DNA of 64,000 bases. It comes from Eubacteriales bacterium (GTDB taxonomy: Bacteria; Bacillota; Clostridia; Lachnospirales; Lachnospiraceae). Position numbers and translations under genes: made by a program. Shown here in pieces: positions 53,714 through 62,176 of the stretch. The notes under the pieces were generated by a model, which searched no databases, was not told the origin of the DNA, and worked only from the letters and a program-made list of their open reading frames with translations. The stretch is taken from assembly GCA_030524175.1 (NCBI GenBank), contig JAUNHC010000007.1, positions 107,692 to 171,691 on the forward strand, in the 5' to 3' direction. Every line of letters starts with the position of its first letter. The first letter of the stretch is position 1.

Positions 53714-54997
53714 ATGGTTGCTATACTGGAGAGAATTGTTAATTTAACTGTTTATTTCATATGTGCATATATGATGTATGATATTCTGAATGAGTTTTTG
53801 AAAATACGGAAACGGTTCATTTTTCGTGTTTTGGCGGTGATCATGCTGGCTTTAACAGGTGGGATCGTTGTTTTTCCGGGAGAGGTGACGGGGAGTATTT
53901 CCTTTCTTCTGGTATTTTCAGCTGTGGTAATTTTGTGTTACTCCGGTGAGAGTATAGAGAAGTTATCGGCGGTCATGATCTTATATCCTATTGTGATTTC
54001 TTTAAATTTTCTCAGTGAAGATATAGGGATGCAGATTTACCTGCATGTTTTCAGAAAGGAAATGTCACTGGTAGAATCTACGGTTTTACATAGTGCAACT
54101 ATGGCGCTGCGGATTCCCGTGTGGTTTTTAATATGGAAATATTCCAAGGGGATGTTTCGGAAAACAGCTCATTTTATGACAGTAAGAATGTGGCTTGTGG
54201 TGGATGTCTTGTGTATTACTTCATTTGCCGGGATCATCTCCCTGGTCTACAGCATAGATGCAAGGTATTCTTATAGAATTTATCCGGCCAGTGCGGCGTG
54301 TATATTAACCAGTATTGGCTGCTGTTATCTATGTGCCTATATTTCCCGCACCATTCATGCAGAAATGGAGATGGAGAATTTAAAATACCAGCAGTGTTAT
54401 TACATAGAGCTTGAAGAAAACCAGCAGCAGGTACGCAGACTGCGCCATGATATGAAAAATCATTTGAATGTGATAGGTTCCTTTCTCCAAAATAAGGATT
54501 ATAAGCGTGCAGAGAAATATTTTTCCAGTCTGTCCGGTGAGTTTGAAGTACATACTCGTAAGTTTTGTAAAAACAGTATTGTAAATGCAGTATTGAACAG
54601 CAAATACAATATGGCTGTGGAAAATGAGATAGAGTGCTTCTTTAATATTGCCATAGATCAGATGATCGCCATTGATGACATAAGTCTGTGCACACTTTTT
54701 GCCAATACTCTGGACAATGCAGTTGAGGCAGCAGTAAAGGTTGGAGATAAAGAAAAAAGAAAAATTTCTGTGAAAGCATTGTATAAGAACAATTGCTTCA
54801 GCTATGAGATTTCCAATAGTAAATCCGGGCAGATTATGATGGAGAAGGGCAGGATCGTCACCTGGAAACCTGATAAGAAAATGCACGGACTTGGCCTTCA
54901 AAGCGTGAGGGATATTGTGGACAGATATGGGGGAAATATGGAAGTTTCCTACACAGAAGAAAAGTTTACTGTCACTATTTTTATCAGTGATCTATAA
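53714..54997 (+). CDS. GHKL-domain sensor histidine kinase (AgrC-like)
   Basis: A 427-residue kinase with about six N-terminal transmembrane helices (to about 225), a coiled linker, the motif RRLRHDMKNHLNVI with the phospho-acceptor His, and a GHKL ATPase domain with N-box NTLDNAVEAA and GLGLQSVRDIV. This AgrC/NatK-like design usually senses peptides or membrane-active compounds. It pairs with the LytTR regulator just upstream; a bidirectional terminator follows. Confidence 0.92.
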   Translation: MVAILERIVNLTVYFICAYMMYDILNEFLKIRKRFIFRVLAVIMLALTGGIVVFPGEVTGSISFLLVFSAVVILCYSGESIEKLSAVMILYPIVISLNFLSEDIGMQIYLHVFRKEMSLVESTVLHSATMALRIPVWFLIWKYSKGMFRKTAHFMTVRMWLVVDVLCITSFAGIISLVYSIDARYSYRIYPASAACILTSIGCCYLCAYISRTIHAEMEMENLKYQQCYYIELEENQQQVRRLRHDMKNHLNVIGSFLQNKDYKRAEKYFSSLSGEFEVHTRKFCKNSIVNAVLNSKYNMAVENEIECFFNIAIDQMIAIDDISLCTLFANTLDNAVEAAVKVGDKEKRKISVKALYKNNCFSYEISNSKSGQIMMEKGRIVTWKPDKKMHGLGLQSVRDIVDRYGGNMEVSYTEEKFTVTIFISDL

Positions 54998-55058
54998 AGT
55001 TAGAGCGTGTTTGGAAACTGCTTTTGTTACTGGAAAGGCTGTAAATTGGGCAAAAAAA

Positions 55059-55109
55059 GAGCCATTGCTTTCAGATGTTAAGTCATTGGGCAATGGCTCA
55101 TATTTTTTT
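55059..55109. terminator. Bidirectional terminator between the kinase and the DUF362 gene
   Basis: GAGCCATTGC (55059-55068) pairs with GCAATGGCTC (55090-55099) around a 21-base loop. TATTTTTTT follows on the plus strand and a run of seven T on the minus strand, serving both convergent genes. Confidence 0.75.
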
Positions 55110-55121
55110 GATTTCTTAATA

Positions 55122-56231
55122 CTATTTTACTTCAATAATTTCATATTCATCAGTTCCCAGGCCGATTTTCTTGGCGTGTGCTATACTGGTACGCCAGTTG
55201 GTGGTAGGGAAGACAGCGCTGAAGTGGTCATGGCCTTCATGGTCTGCTTCAGACAGGCAGGTGTTGGCGATGACAGGCTGTTTGTTTACTGCATCTGCAC
55301 AGGCCACGTCCAGGGCAACCGGATCGAAGGAGGCAAAGAAGCCTACATCCGGTACAATGGCAGCATCATTTTCTGCATGGCAGTCACAGTACGGGGATAC
55401 ATCGATGACCAGACTCACATGGAAATGAGGGCGGTGGTCGGTTACGGCCTTGCTGTATTCTGCAATCTTGCAGTTAAGAATATCATTGGACTCGTCAGAA
55501 GCGGCAAGGACAGCATCTTTAGGACAGACACCGATACATCTTCCGCAGCCTACACATTTGTCATGGTCAATACTTGCTTTATTGTCAGTGAAGACAGGGG
55601 CATCATGGGCGCAGATTTTCGCACAGCGTTTGCAGCCGATGCAAAGGTCCTGGTCAACACTTGGCTTGCCGGCACTGTGCATTTCCATTTTTCCTGCACG
55701 GGAACCGCAGCCCATACCGATATTTTTCAGTACACCTCCGAAACCGGTGGCTTCATGGCCTTTAAAGTGGCTAAGGGAAATAAATACATCAGCATCCATA
55801 ATGGCACGCCCTATTTTTGCCTCTTTTATGTATTCCCCTCCTTCTACAGGAACGTAGACTTCATCTGTTCCCTTCAGGCCATCGGCGATCAAAGCATGAC
55901 AGCCTGTGGAAAATGGAGAGAAGCCGTTGGTGTAAGCGCTGTCCAGATGGTCCAAGGCATTCTTACGGCCCCCTACATACAGAGTGTTGCAGTCAGTGAG
56001 GAAAGGCTTGCCTCCAAGCTCTTTTACTACGTCAACAACTACCTTTGCATAGTTGGGGCGGAGAAATGCCAGATTGCCCGGCTCACCGAAATGGATTTTG
56101 ATTGCCGTATATTTGCCGTCAAAATCAATGTCACCGATACCAGCCTTCTTGATAAGGCGCTCCAGCTTGTTTAAAAGTCCGTCATTAAAGCCGGTGCGCA
56201 TACTGGTATAATAAACTTTTGCTTTTTCCAT
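55122..56231 (-). CDS. DUF362 protein with two [4Fe-4S] ferredoxin motifs
   Basis: A 369-residue cytoplasmic protein. DUF362 flanks a central ferredoxin insert at about 190-250 with CIGCKRCAKICAHD and CVGCGRCIGVCPKD, giving two [4Fe-4S] clusters. KIHFGEPGN and SLSHFKGHEATGFGGVLKNIGMG are conserved family stretches. The role is unknown; it is often found in anaerobes near redox or cofactor genes. GGAGG precedes the start. An inverted repeat at 56312-56344 lies upstream and may control it. Confidence 0.88.
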   Translation of the reverse strand: MEKAKVYYTSMRTGFNDGLLNKLERLIKKAGIGDIDFDGKYTAIKIHFGEPGNLAFLRPNYAKVVVDVVKELGGKPFLTDCNTLYVGGRKNALDHLDSAYTNGFSPFSTGCHALIADGLKGTDEVYVPVEGGEYIKEAKIGRAIMDADVFISLSHFKGHEATGFGGVLKNIGMGCGSRAGKMEMHSAGKPSVDQDLCIGCKRCAKICAHDAPVFTDNKASIDHDKCVGCGRCIGVCPKDAVLAASDESNDILNCKIAEYSKAVTDHRPHFHVSLVIDVSPYCDCHAENDAAIVPDVGFFASFDPVALDVACADAVNKQPVIANTCLSEADHEGHDHFSAVFPTTNWRTSIAHAKKIGLGTDEYEIIEVK

Positions 56232-56311
56232 AAGAAAAACCTCCTTTTATTTTTCGGGCCTGTGGAGATATGTAGGCGGATTTCTATTTCACAGGCTTGA
56301 ATTCTCTATTG

Positions 56312-56344
56312 GTAACAGTTGGACAGGCTTGTCTGAACTGTTAC
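56312..56344. promoter_or_regulatory. Long interrupted inverted repeat upstream of the DUF362 gene
   Basis: GTAACAGTT (56312-56320) and AACTGTTAC (56336-56344) are perfect arms; inside them GACA and TGTC continue the dyad around GGCT, with a one-base asymmetry. It lies 80-113 bases upstream of the DUF362 start codon. It may be an operator or a leader hairpin. Confidence 0.5.
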
Positions 56345-56477
56345 AGATTTCCTTTTCTGATAAGAAAATCTACTACAAATGATACCTTATCTCATTTGAA
56401 ATGGCAAGTAGAATATGGTATTATCAGTTGAAGAGAGATGAAAGAGGTACTGTTCACTGGTAATATCCTGCGAGGTG

Positions 56478-56501
56478 TTTTCATGCATATATGCATGAAA
56501 A
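56478..56501. repeat. Perfect 24-bp palindrome
   Basis: TTTTCATGCATA and its exact reverse complement abut with no loop. It is in the 0.9-kb stretch without a convincing gene (56232-57160), 190 bases upstream of the palindrome array. Such loop-free dyads are typical of dimer binding sites rather than hairpins. Confidence 0.6.
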
Positions 56502-56689
56502 TCCCGAGACATACATCCTGCAGGATTATGGAGTATGGACAATTTTTGTATGTACTGGAATACACTGCTGTACTTCAGCAGATTGCTGTATCTTTGTACT
56601 TTGTTGTACTTCAGAGTAGGGAGCTCAGGAATCTGCAATTCTGTTGTATTTCCAACGTATCCTCAGCAATATCGGCAGAGGAAATAGAC

Positions 56690-56982
56690 AATACCTATAA
56701 AACTCCCAATCTGATAAATTTTATAGGTATTTTTGAGTCTAATGAAGTTATATCAACAGGCTTGAAGTGGAAAATACCTATAAAATCCATTGAGCCGATA
56801 ATTTTATAGGTATTTTCCAGAGATATTCCGGGCATCTGACCTAGAAGATCATAAATTTTACCTATAAAAATGCCAATCAGTTGAATATTATAGGTATTTC
56901 CCAGATAAAGATGGAGATTTTACTTGTTATAGAAGGGAAAAATACCTATAAAATCTTCAATTGACTATTTTTTATCCGTATT
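56690..56982. repeat. Array of four palindromic units with ~83-bp period
   Basis: TACCTATAA and its complement TTATAGGTA alternate seven times exactly, with an eighth two-mismatch copy. Paired arms form units at 56690-56731, 56768-56819, 56855-56900 and 56938-56982. Unit starts are about 81-84 bases apart. Unit 2 is the best: 19-bp perfect arms around a 14-base loop. Loops share a CCAATC-like core, whereas the ~40-base stretches between units differ. Unit 4 has a decayed right arm. The array ends 180 bases before larC. Its function is unknown; a multi-copy binding site, repeated RNA hairpins or a remnant of a palindromic repeat family are possible. Confidence 0.75.
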
Positions 56983-57160
56983 ATCGCCGTTTCCTCTGCA
57001 TTAATGCGGTGATATTGCGGTGGATCATAAGACAAGATATTATAATGAACTTGTAACCTTAGAAGGATCACGAAGGAATTGTAAAGAGTCCGGTGCCCGG
57101 CTTCTTTGGAAGCTTTTGCGGTTCTCTGAGTTTTTTAGAAAGAAAGGATGTTAATAGAAA

Positions 57161-58492
57161 ATGGATACATTATATTTGGAATGCTATTCCGGTATTAGCG
57201 GTGACATGTTGGTGGGGGCTTTGCTTGATCTTGGAGCCTCATTTGAGAGGTTAAAAGGCGAGTTGGGTTTGCTTCCGCTGGATGGATATGAGTTGAGTTT
57301 TGGCTATGAGCAGAAATGCGGAGTGCGTTCTGGAGCTTTCAGGGTGCTGCTGAAAGCTCCAGAGGATCACGTCCATGAGGGACATCTTCATGAGAATCAC
57401 ATCCATGAGGATCATACTCATGGTGATCATGACCATGGTACTCACGTCCATAAAGGTCATAATCATGGAGCACACGAGCATCGGCATTATAGTGATATAA
57501 GGGAGATGATTGAGAAGTCCGGGATTTCTGAGAGAGTCAAGGAGATGTCACTGGAGATTTTCAGGGTTCTGGCGGAGGCTGAAGCGAAGGTTCACGGAAA
57601 AACAGTGGATGAGGTTGCTTTTCATGAAGTAGGTGCAGTTGATTCCATTGTGGATATTGTGGGAACTGCAATCTGCCTGGACGATTTAGGAATCACAAAG
57701 ATATTAGTGTCGCCTATGTACGAGGGAAAAGGTCATACTTGGTGTCAGCATGGGAAAATCCCAGTTCCGGTTCCCGCTGTTCTGGAGCTGGTGCAGAAGT
57801 TCGGACTTCCCTTGGTGATCAGTGATGCCAAAGGGGAGATGATCACGCCTACAGGCGCTGCGGTGGTGGCTGCGCTGGCTGATTTAGAGGACAGGCCGGA
57901 GAATTATCAGATATGTAAGGTGGGAATAGGCTGTGGGGAAAAGGATTTTCCTCATGCGAATATTCTGCGGGCTATGCTGATGAAACCCTGGGGAGTCAGG
58001 ATTCCGCGGAGAGAAACACAAGAGCCGGGAACCTATAAGCCGGAAATCCATAAGTCCGGAGGCGGAGTGTGGATACTGGAGACAAATGTTGACGACAGTA
58101 CAGGAGAACAGATTGGTTATGCCATTGAACGTTTGCTTGGGGCAGGGGCAAAGGATGCCTGTGCAATGCCTTTATATATGAAGAAGCATCGTCCTGCTTA
58201 TATGCTCCAGGTCATATGTAGTGAGGAGCAGATACAGGAAATGGAGGCGGTCATTTTCAGGGAAACAACAAGTATTGGTCTCCGGAAATATAAAGCAGAG
58301 CGCGCTGTATTAGAACGAAGGATGGAGGAATTGGATACTCCTTATGGCCAAGTAAAAATAAAATGCTGCACACACGGTCAGGCAGAGTATTGCTATCCGG
58401 AATATGAAAGCCTGAAGAAAATCGCCCTGGAAAAAAATCTGCCTTATGCTGAGGTATTTATGGAGGTACAGAAAATCATTGAAAACAGATAA
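57161..58492 (+). CDS. larC: Nickel-pincer cofactor biosynthesis protein LarC
   Basis: A 443-residue protein in one uninterrupted frame (in some lactobacilli the gene is split by a frameshift). It has the DUF111 start LYLECYSGISGDMLVGALLDLGA, a His-rich stretch at about 70-112 with many HxH and HEDH-like repeats for nickel storage, and the C-terminal domain with ETNVDDSTGEQIGYA and MKKHRPAYML. LarC inserts Ni into the thiolated pyridinium cofactor with CTP. larE follows with overlap; larB and larA are not in the window. A -10-like TATAAT lies at 57041-57046. Confidence 0.93.
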   Translation: MDTLYLECYSGISGDMLVGALLDLGASFERLKGELGLLPLDGYELSFGYEQKCGVRSGAFRVLLKAPEDHVHEGHLHENHIHEDHTHGDHDHGTHVHKGHNHGAHEHRHYSDIREMIEKSGISERVKEMSLEIFRVLAEAEAKVHGKTVDEVAFHEVGAVDSIVDIVGTAICLDDLGITKILVSPMYEGKGHTWCQHGKIPVPVPAVLELVQKFGLPLVISDAKGEMITPTGAAVVAALADLEDRPENYQICKVGIGCGEKDFPHANILRAMLMKPWGVRIPRRETQEPGTYKPEIHKSGGGVWILETNVDDSTGEQIGYAIERLLGAGAKDACAMPLYMKKHRPAYMLQVICSEEQIQEMEAVIFRETTSIGLRKYKAERAVLERRMEELDTPYGQVKIKCCTHGQAEYCYPEYESLKKIALEKNLPYAEVFMEVQKIIENR

Positions 58493-59453
58493 AATATATC
58501 CTGACAGCATAGAATTTTCCGGTAAAGGTCTAAGTCCGTTAAGGCCGGAGCTGTCAGGACCGGAACTAGTAAAACCACAGCCATTAAAACCAACGCCCAA
58601 TGAATCTGACAGTCAAAATCTTACCAACAAGAAAAATAAGCTGGCAGCACTTCTGGCCGGATATGCACAGACAGATATGTGTGTGGCTTTTTCCGGCGGA
58701 GTGGATTCCAGTCTTCTGCTGGTCATGGCCTGCCAGGCAGCAGAAGAGACAGGAAAAAGAGTTTGTGCCCTGACCATGGACACAGTGCTTCATCCCAAGG
58801 CCGACCTTGCCATAGCCAGGACGGTGCTGGCAAAAACAAAAGCGGAACATTATGTCCTTACCATGGATGAACTGGCTGTGCCTGAGATCCGTACCAACCC
58901 TGTCAACAGGTGTTATCTCTGCAAAAAAGAATTATACAGCCGAATGCTTGCCTTTGCAGGGGTGAAGGGGGCTGCAGTTCTGCTGGAAGGAAGCAATGAG
59001 GATGATCTTCATGTATACCGTCCGGGACTGCAGGCAGTGAAAGAACTGGGAGTAAAGAGCCCTCTTGCAGAGTGCGGGATCACCAAGGAGGAGGTACGCA
59101 CTCTGGCAAGAGAATATGATATCCCTGTTGCAGACCGTCCCTCTGCCCCGTGCCTGGCAACCAGGCTGCCTTACGGTGCAGAAATCGACCTGGACCTGCT
59201 CTCACGCATAGAAGCAGGAGAAGAGTTTTTGAAATCTCTGGGGCTTGGAAATGTGCGCATCCGTGTACACGGAGATATTCTGCGGATAGAAGCGGATATA
59301 CAGCAGATTCCTCTTCTGATGGAGAAACGCGAACAGGTGATCGGGCATATGAAGCTGGTGGGATGTCCTTATATCACCATTGATATGGAAGGGTTCCGCA
59401 GCGGAAGCATGGATATCCATGTGCTTCCCGACGACCCAGAACACCGGATATAA
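58479..59453 (+). CDS. larE: Sulfur transferase LarE (nickel-pincer cofactor synthesis)
   Basis: An N-type ATP pyrophosphatase with PP-loop AFSGGVDSS, then NRCYLCKKELY and RPSAPCLATRLPYG, whose Cys matches the sulfur-donating position of LarE. It adds sulfur to the pyridinium dicarboxylate precursor. TTG 58479 is proposed as start (GGAGGT 11 bases upstream), giving 324 residues; ATG 58446 is an alternative. Either way there is an unusual Pro/Lys-rich N-terminal extension of about 45-60 residues before the family domain. It overlaps larC by 14 bases or more, so the two are coupled. Confidence 0.88.
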   Translation: MKTDKIYPDSIEFSGKGLSPLRPELSGPELVKPQPLKPTPNESDSQNLTNKKNKLAALLAGYAQTDMCVAFSGGVDSSLLLVMACQAAEETGKRVCALTMDTVLHPKADLAIARTVLAKTKAEHYVLTMDELAVPEIRTNPVNRCYLCKKELYSRMLAFAGVKGAAVLLEGSNEDDLHVYRPGLQAVKELGVKSPLAECGITKEEVRTLAREYDIPVADRPSAPCLATRLPYGAEIDLDLLSRIEAGEEFLKSLGLGNVRIRVHGDILRIEADIQQIPLLMEKREQVIGHMKLVGCPYITIDMEGFRSGSMDIHVLPDDPEHRI

Positions 59454-59486
59454 GGCAGAGAACAATTGCGGAAGATACAGCAAAGT

Positions 59487-59549
59487 AAAAAGCCCAGTCA
59501 AGAATGCTTAGTACCGACTTTAGCGGCAGGATCTTGACAGGGCTTTTAT
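59487..59549 (+). terminator. Terminator of the larC-larE operon
   Basis: AAAAGCCC plus GTCAAGA (59488-59503) pairs with TCTTGAC plus GGGCTTTT (59532-59547). The long loop is about 28 bases; the right arm ends in TTTTATATT. Confidence 0.7.
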
Positions 59550-59574
59550 ATTATTCTTAATTTCAATGATTTAC

Positions 59575-59625
59575 TTGACAGTCTCTAAATTGTTTGATAT
59601 AATTATCAAAACCGACCATCGGTTT
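59575..59625 (+). promoter_or_regulatory. Promoter and operator of the TetR gene
   Basis: TTGACA (59575-59580) and TATAAT (59598-59603) have an ideal 17-base spacer. The operator AAACCGA-CCA-TCGGTTT (59609-59625) lies just after the -10, where a bound repressor would block initiation. An identical-arm copy lies before the ABC operon at 60350. Confidence 0.85.
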
Positions 59626-59639
59626 GTTGGGAGGACAAA

Positions 59640-60272
59640 ATGGGAAGAAGTAAGCAACCAGAGCAAACACTAGAATCTATCATAGATGCTTCTGCTGAAC
59701 TTTTTTCAAAAAAGGGATATGAGCAGACAAGTATTCAAGATATTCTTGATATAACAAAGCTTTCAAAAGGAGGACTTTATCATCATTTTAAATCAAAAGA
59801 TGAAATTTTAGAGGCTGTCATGCAAAAACGTGTTGAATATGTTAATGACAGATTTCTCACTATCATCGAAAATACAAAGGGGAAAAATGCAAAAGAAACA
59901 CTCAAAAAAATACTATATCAACTTGGAACTGACGTTGAAACCCATTCACTTGATAAAGCAATAACCACACAGATAGATCCTCATTTTGTGGTCAGCGGTT
60001 TACAAAGTTGTATGAAGCAGGATGCACCGATTGTTTGTAAATTGATCGAGGAAGGTATTAAAGACGGTTCTTTACAAACAACACAGCCAGCCCTTTGTTC
60101 AGAGGTGTTTCTAATACTCTTAAACTATTGGGCAAATCCGATTTTATTCGGGCGTAATTATTCAGATACGGAGAAGCGGTTAAACTATTTGCAATTCGTT
60201 ATGTGTCAACTGGGATTAGATGTTATTGACGATAACTTAATCACAGCAATCTTAAAAGCATATGCTGAATGA
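59640..60272 (+). CDS. TetR/AcrR-family regulator of the downstream ABC exporter
   Basis: A 210-residue regulator with a TetR helix-turn-helix (IIDASAELFSKKGYEQTSIQDI, then KLSKGGLYHHFKSKDEI) and a helical ligand domain. GGGAGGA precedes the start. Two operators with the same arms, one at its own promoter and one before the ABC genes, show that it very probably represses both. The inducer is unknown. Confidence 0.93.
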   Translation: MGRSKQPEQTLESIIDASAELFSKKGYEQTSIQDILDITKLSKGGLYHHFKSKDEILEAVMQKRVEYVNDRFLTIIENTKGKNAKETLKKILYQLGTDVETHSLDKAITTQIDPHFVVSGLQSCMKQDAPIVCKLIEEGIKDGSLQTTQPALCSEVFLILLNYWANPILFGRNYSDTEKRLNYLQFVMCQLGLDVIDDNLITAILKAYAE

Positions 60273-60311
60273 TCATTAGAATAAAACAACCATGTATCAT
60301 AATCTAAAAAC

Positions 60312-60338
60312 AGCTGTTATTTGTAACAGCTTATTTTT
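60312..60338 (+). terminator. Terminator after the TetR gene
   Basis: AGCTGTTA (60312-60319) pairs with TAACAGCT (60324-60331) around TTTG, followed by TATTTTTT. It separates the TetR transcript from the ABC operon, which therefore needs its own promoter. Confidence 0.75.
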
Positions 60339-60349
60339 TAAAAATAAAC

Positions 60350-60366
60350 AAACCGACAGTCGGTTT
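60350..60366 (+). promoter_or_regulatory. TetR operator before the ABC operon
   Basis: AAACCGA-CAG-TCGGTTT, a 17-base palindrome with the same 7-base arms as the site at 59609; only the central three bases differ. It ends three bases before the AGGAGG ribosome binding site of the ATPase gene. Confidence 0.85.
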
Positions 60367-60377
60367 TAGGAGGCCAT

Positions 60378-61103
60378 ATGAATACGCAGATAGCAGTTCA
60401 AGTTGAAAATTTATCCAAGTGTTTCGGAGAGAATGAAGTGATCAGGGATTGTAACGTGACAATATATCAAGGTACAATCTATGGATTACTAGGGGTGAAT
60501 GGTGCAGGAAAAACTACACTGTTCAAGTTATTGACAGGATTATTACGTCCGGTGAATGGAAATATTAAAATTTTGGGTTCAGATATGCTGAAAAATCGTG
60601 ATTCTATGCTCTCAAAGATAGGAAGCCTTATTGAATCCCCTGTTTTTTATGAGCATCTTTCTGCACGAAAGAACCTGGAGATTCATCTTGCCTATATGGA
60701 AACCAGGGGTATTGGAATTGATAAAGCCTTACAGATGGTTGGACTGACCGACACAGGGGAGAATCCTGTTTCAACATTTTCACTAGGTATGCGGCAGCGT
60801 TTAGGAATAGCAAGAGCTATTGTACATGAACCTAAACTATTAGTTTTAGATGAACCAATTAACGGGCTTGATCCTATGGGAATTAAGCACATGCGTGAAT
60901 TATTTGTAAATCTTATCAAAGAAAAAAATTTAACTATTCTGATTTCCAGCCATATTCTCAGTGAGATTGAGCATATTGCAGATACTGTCGGCGTTATCTC
61001 AGATGGAAGAATTATGTATGAAACTGATTTAAATGAAATAAAGAATAAAAATCAAGGCTGTTTAGAAGATTATTTCTTTACGCTAATGTCAGGAGGAAAC
61101 TAA
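60378..61103 (+). CDS. ABC-2 exporter ATPase
   Basis: A 241-residue ATPase with Walker A GVNGAGKTT, signature FSLGMRQRLGIARAI and Walker B LLVLDEPINGLDP. The signature form with LGMRQR is typical of bacitracin/lantibiotic-immunity-like ATPases (BcrA/MutF). It is short, with little accessory C-terminal domain. The permease starts one base after its stop. Confidence 0.92.
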   Translation: MNTQIAVQVENLSKCFGENEVIRDCNVTIYQGTIYGLLGVNGAGKTTLFKLLTGLLRPVNGNIKILGSDMLKNRDSMLSKIGSLIESPVFYEHLSARKNLEIHLAYMETRGIGIDKALQMVGLTDTGENPVSTFSLGMRQRLGIARAIVHEPKLLVLDEPINGLDPMGIKHMRELFVNLIKEKNLTILISSHILSEIEHIADTVGVISDGRIMYETDLNEIKNKNQGCLEDYFFTLMSGGN

Positions 61104-61104
61104 A

Positions 61105-61803
61105 ATGTTAAAACTTATAAAGTTAGAATTGAAACATATTAATTTACGAGTTTATTCCATTACTACTCTTATATTAGTCGGTATAATATTGGCATTTACT
61201 TATTTTGTGGCAAATGCAGCACAGGTTACACAGGAAACTGAGTTTATGGATTATAGTAATATTTTTCAATTTACTTGTATTATAAGCATTTTGCTTTTTA
61301 GTGTGTTATCAGCAACCATGTATATAAATTTGATCATAAAGGAATATTCCGGTAAGCGGTTATCTTTGCTTTTTTCTTATCCGGCTGATCGTAAGAAGAT
61401 ATTTATGGCAAAGGTATTAATTATATTTTTTCTCATTTCCATATCTATGATGATGTGTACAATAATACCCATTGTCATATTTTCAATCACCGAATCTTTT
61501 GTTCCCATTGTATCTGATACAATAACAGCCAAATTGCTGTTCTCGACTTTTGAAACAATATTTGTTTCCGTATTATTTGCCAATATCATTGGAATATTTG
61601 CGATGGGTATTGGATTTATAAAAAAATCAGTTACAGTTACTTTGATAAGTGCTTTTATTTTATTTGGTGTTTATGGAAATATAGCCATTATCACAAGTAA
61701 CCCCTTAATTTCATCACTGTGCGTTGCAGGAATATCACTATTTATTACTGTTATCGTACTTATTATATTATCAAATAAAGTAAATCAGATGGAGGTAGAT
61801 TAA
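61105..61803 (+). CDS. ABC-2 type exporter permease
   Basis: A 232-residue membrane protein with about six helices, resembling the MutE/MutG-like permeases that pair with short ATPases. It lies between the ATPase (one base gap) and the small protein gene (no gap). The AT-rich composition of the whole 59.6-62.1 kb unit against its neighbours suggests acquisition by transfer. Confidence 0.85.
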   Translation: MLKLIKLELKHINLRVYSITTLILVGIILAFTYFVANAAQVTQETEFMDYSNIFQFTCIISILLFSVLSATMYINLIIKEYSGKRLSLLFSYPADRKKIFMAKVLIIFFLISISMMMCTIIPIVIFSITESFVPIVSDTITAKLLFSTFETIFVSVLFANIIGIFAMGIGFIKKSVTVTLISAFILFGVYGNIAIITSNPLISSLCVAGISLFITVIVLIILSNKVNQMEVD

Positions 61804-62103
61804 ATGAAAGGACCATTAAAATATACACATTCTGCTTTAGGATTATCAGGAAACGCAACAGAGAAAATAATGTCTTCAACCCGCTCTGTCATTGAAAAAT
61901 CAAAAAAACTTCGTAAGCCGTCAAGCCGGGTTGATAAAATTGGAACGGCGGTTAGCGGTTTGGCAAGTATTAGTCTGATAGTTGTTGCAATAGTCCAGTT
62001 ATTTGGTGAAAAGCCGTTATGGGCAGTAGGAACATTGTCAGTTGGTGCCGTTTCCCTTGTTTCAAATCGTATTCATCATAATAGGATAAAGAATAGAAAA
62101 TAA
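61804..62103 (+). CDS. Small membrane protein of unknown function
   Basis: A 99-residue protein that starts directly after the permease stop with GGAGG seven to eight bases upstream. It has a basic N-terminal half (IEKSKKLRKPSSR) and two hydrophobic segments (about 48-66 and 72-88), ending in a basic tail. I do not recognise a family. Its position suggests an accessory protein of the exporter. Confidence 0.65.
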   Translation: MKGPLKYTHSALGLSGNATEKIMSSTRSVIEKSKKLRKPSSRVDKIGTAVSGLASISLIVVAIVQLFGEKPLWAVGTLSVGAVSLVSNRIHHNRIKNRK

Positions 62104-62176
62104 ATTTCAGTCAGTTTTACCTTCTCAAATGCAGAGGTGGTTCATATGGGGAATTTATGATCTGCAAAAAAATCAT

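Noticed and set aside
54915-56174. 419-codon plus-strand ORF antisense to the DUF362 gene
   Set aside because: It lies almost entirely opposite a recognised iron-sulfur gene with two clear ferredoxin motifs, begins inside the kinase gene and has no family resemblance.
56438-56809. 123-codon ORF in the gene-free stretch before larC
   Set aside because: It reads through the palindrome and into the repeat array, its composition is not protein-like and no family is recognised.
56690-56982. CRISPR array
   Set aside because: The repeated element is a short palindrome in alternating orientation rather than a ~30-bp direct repeat, and no cas genes are in the window.
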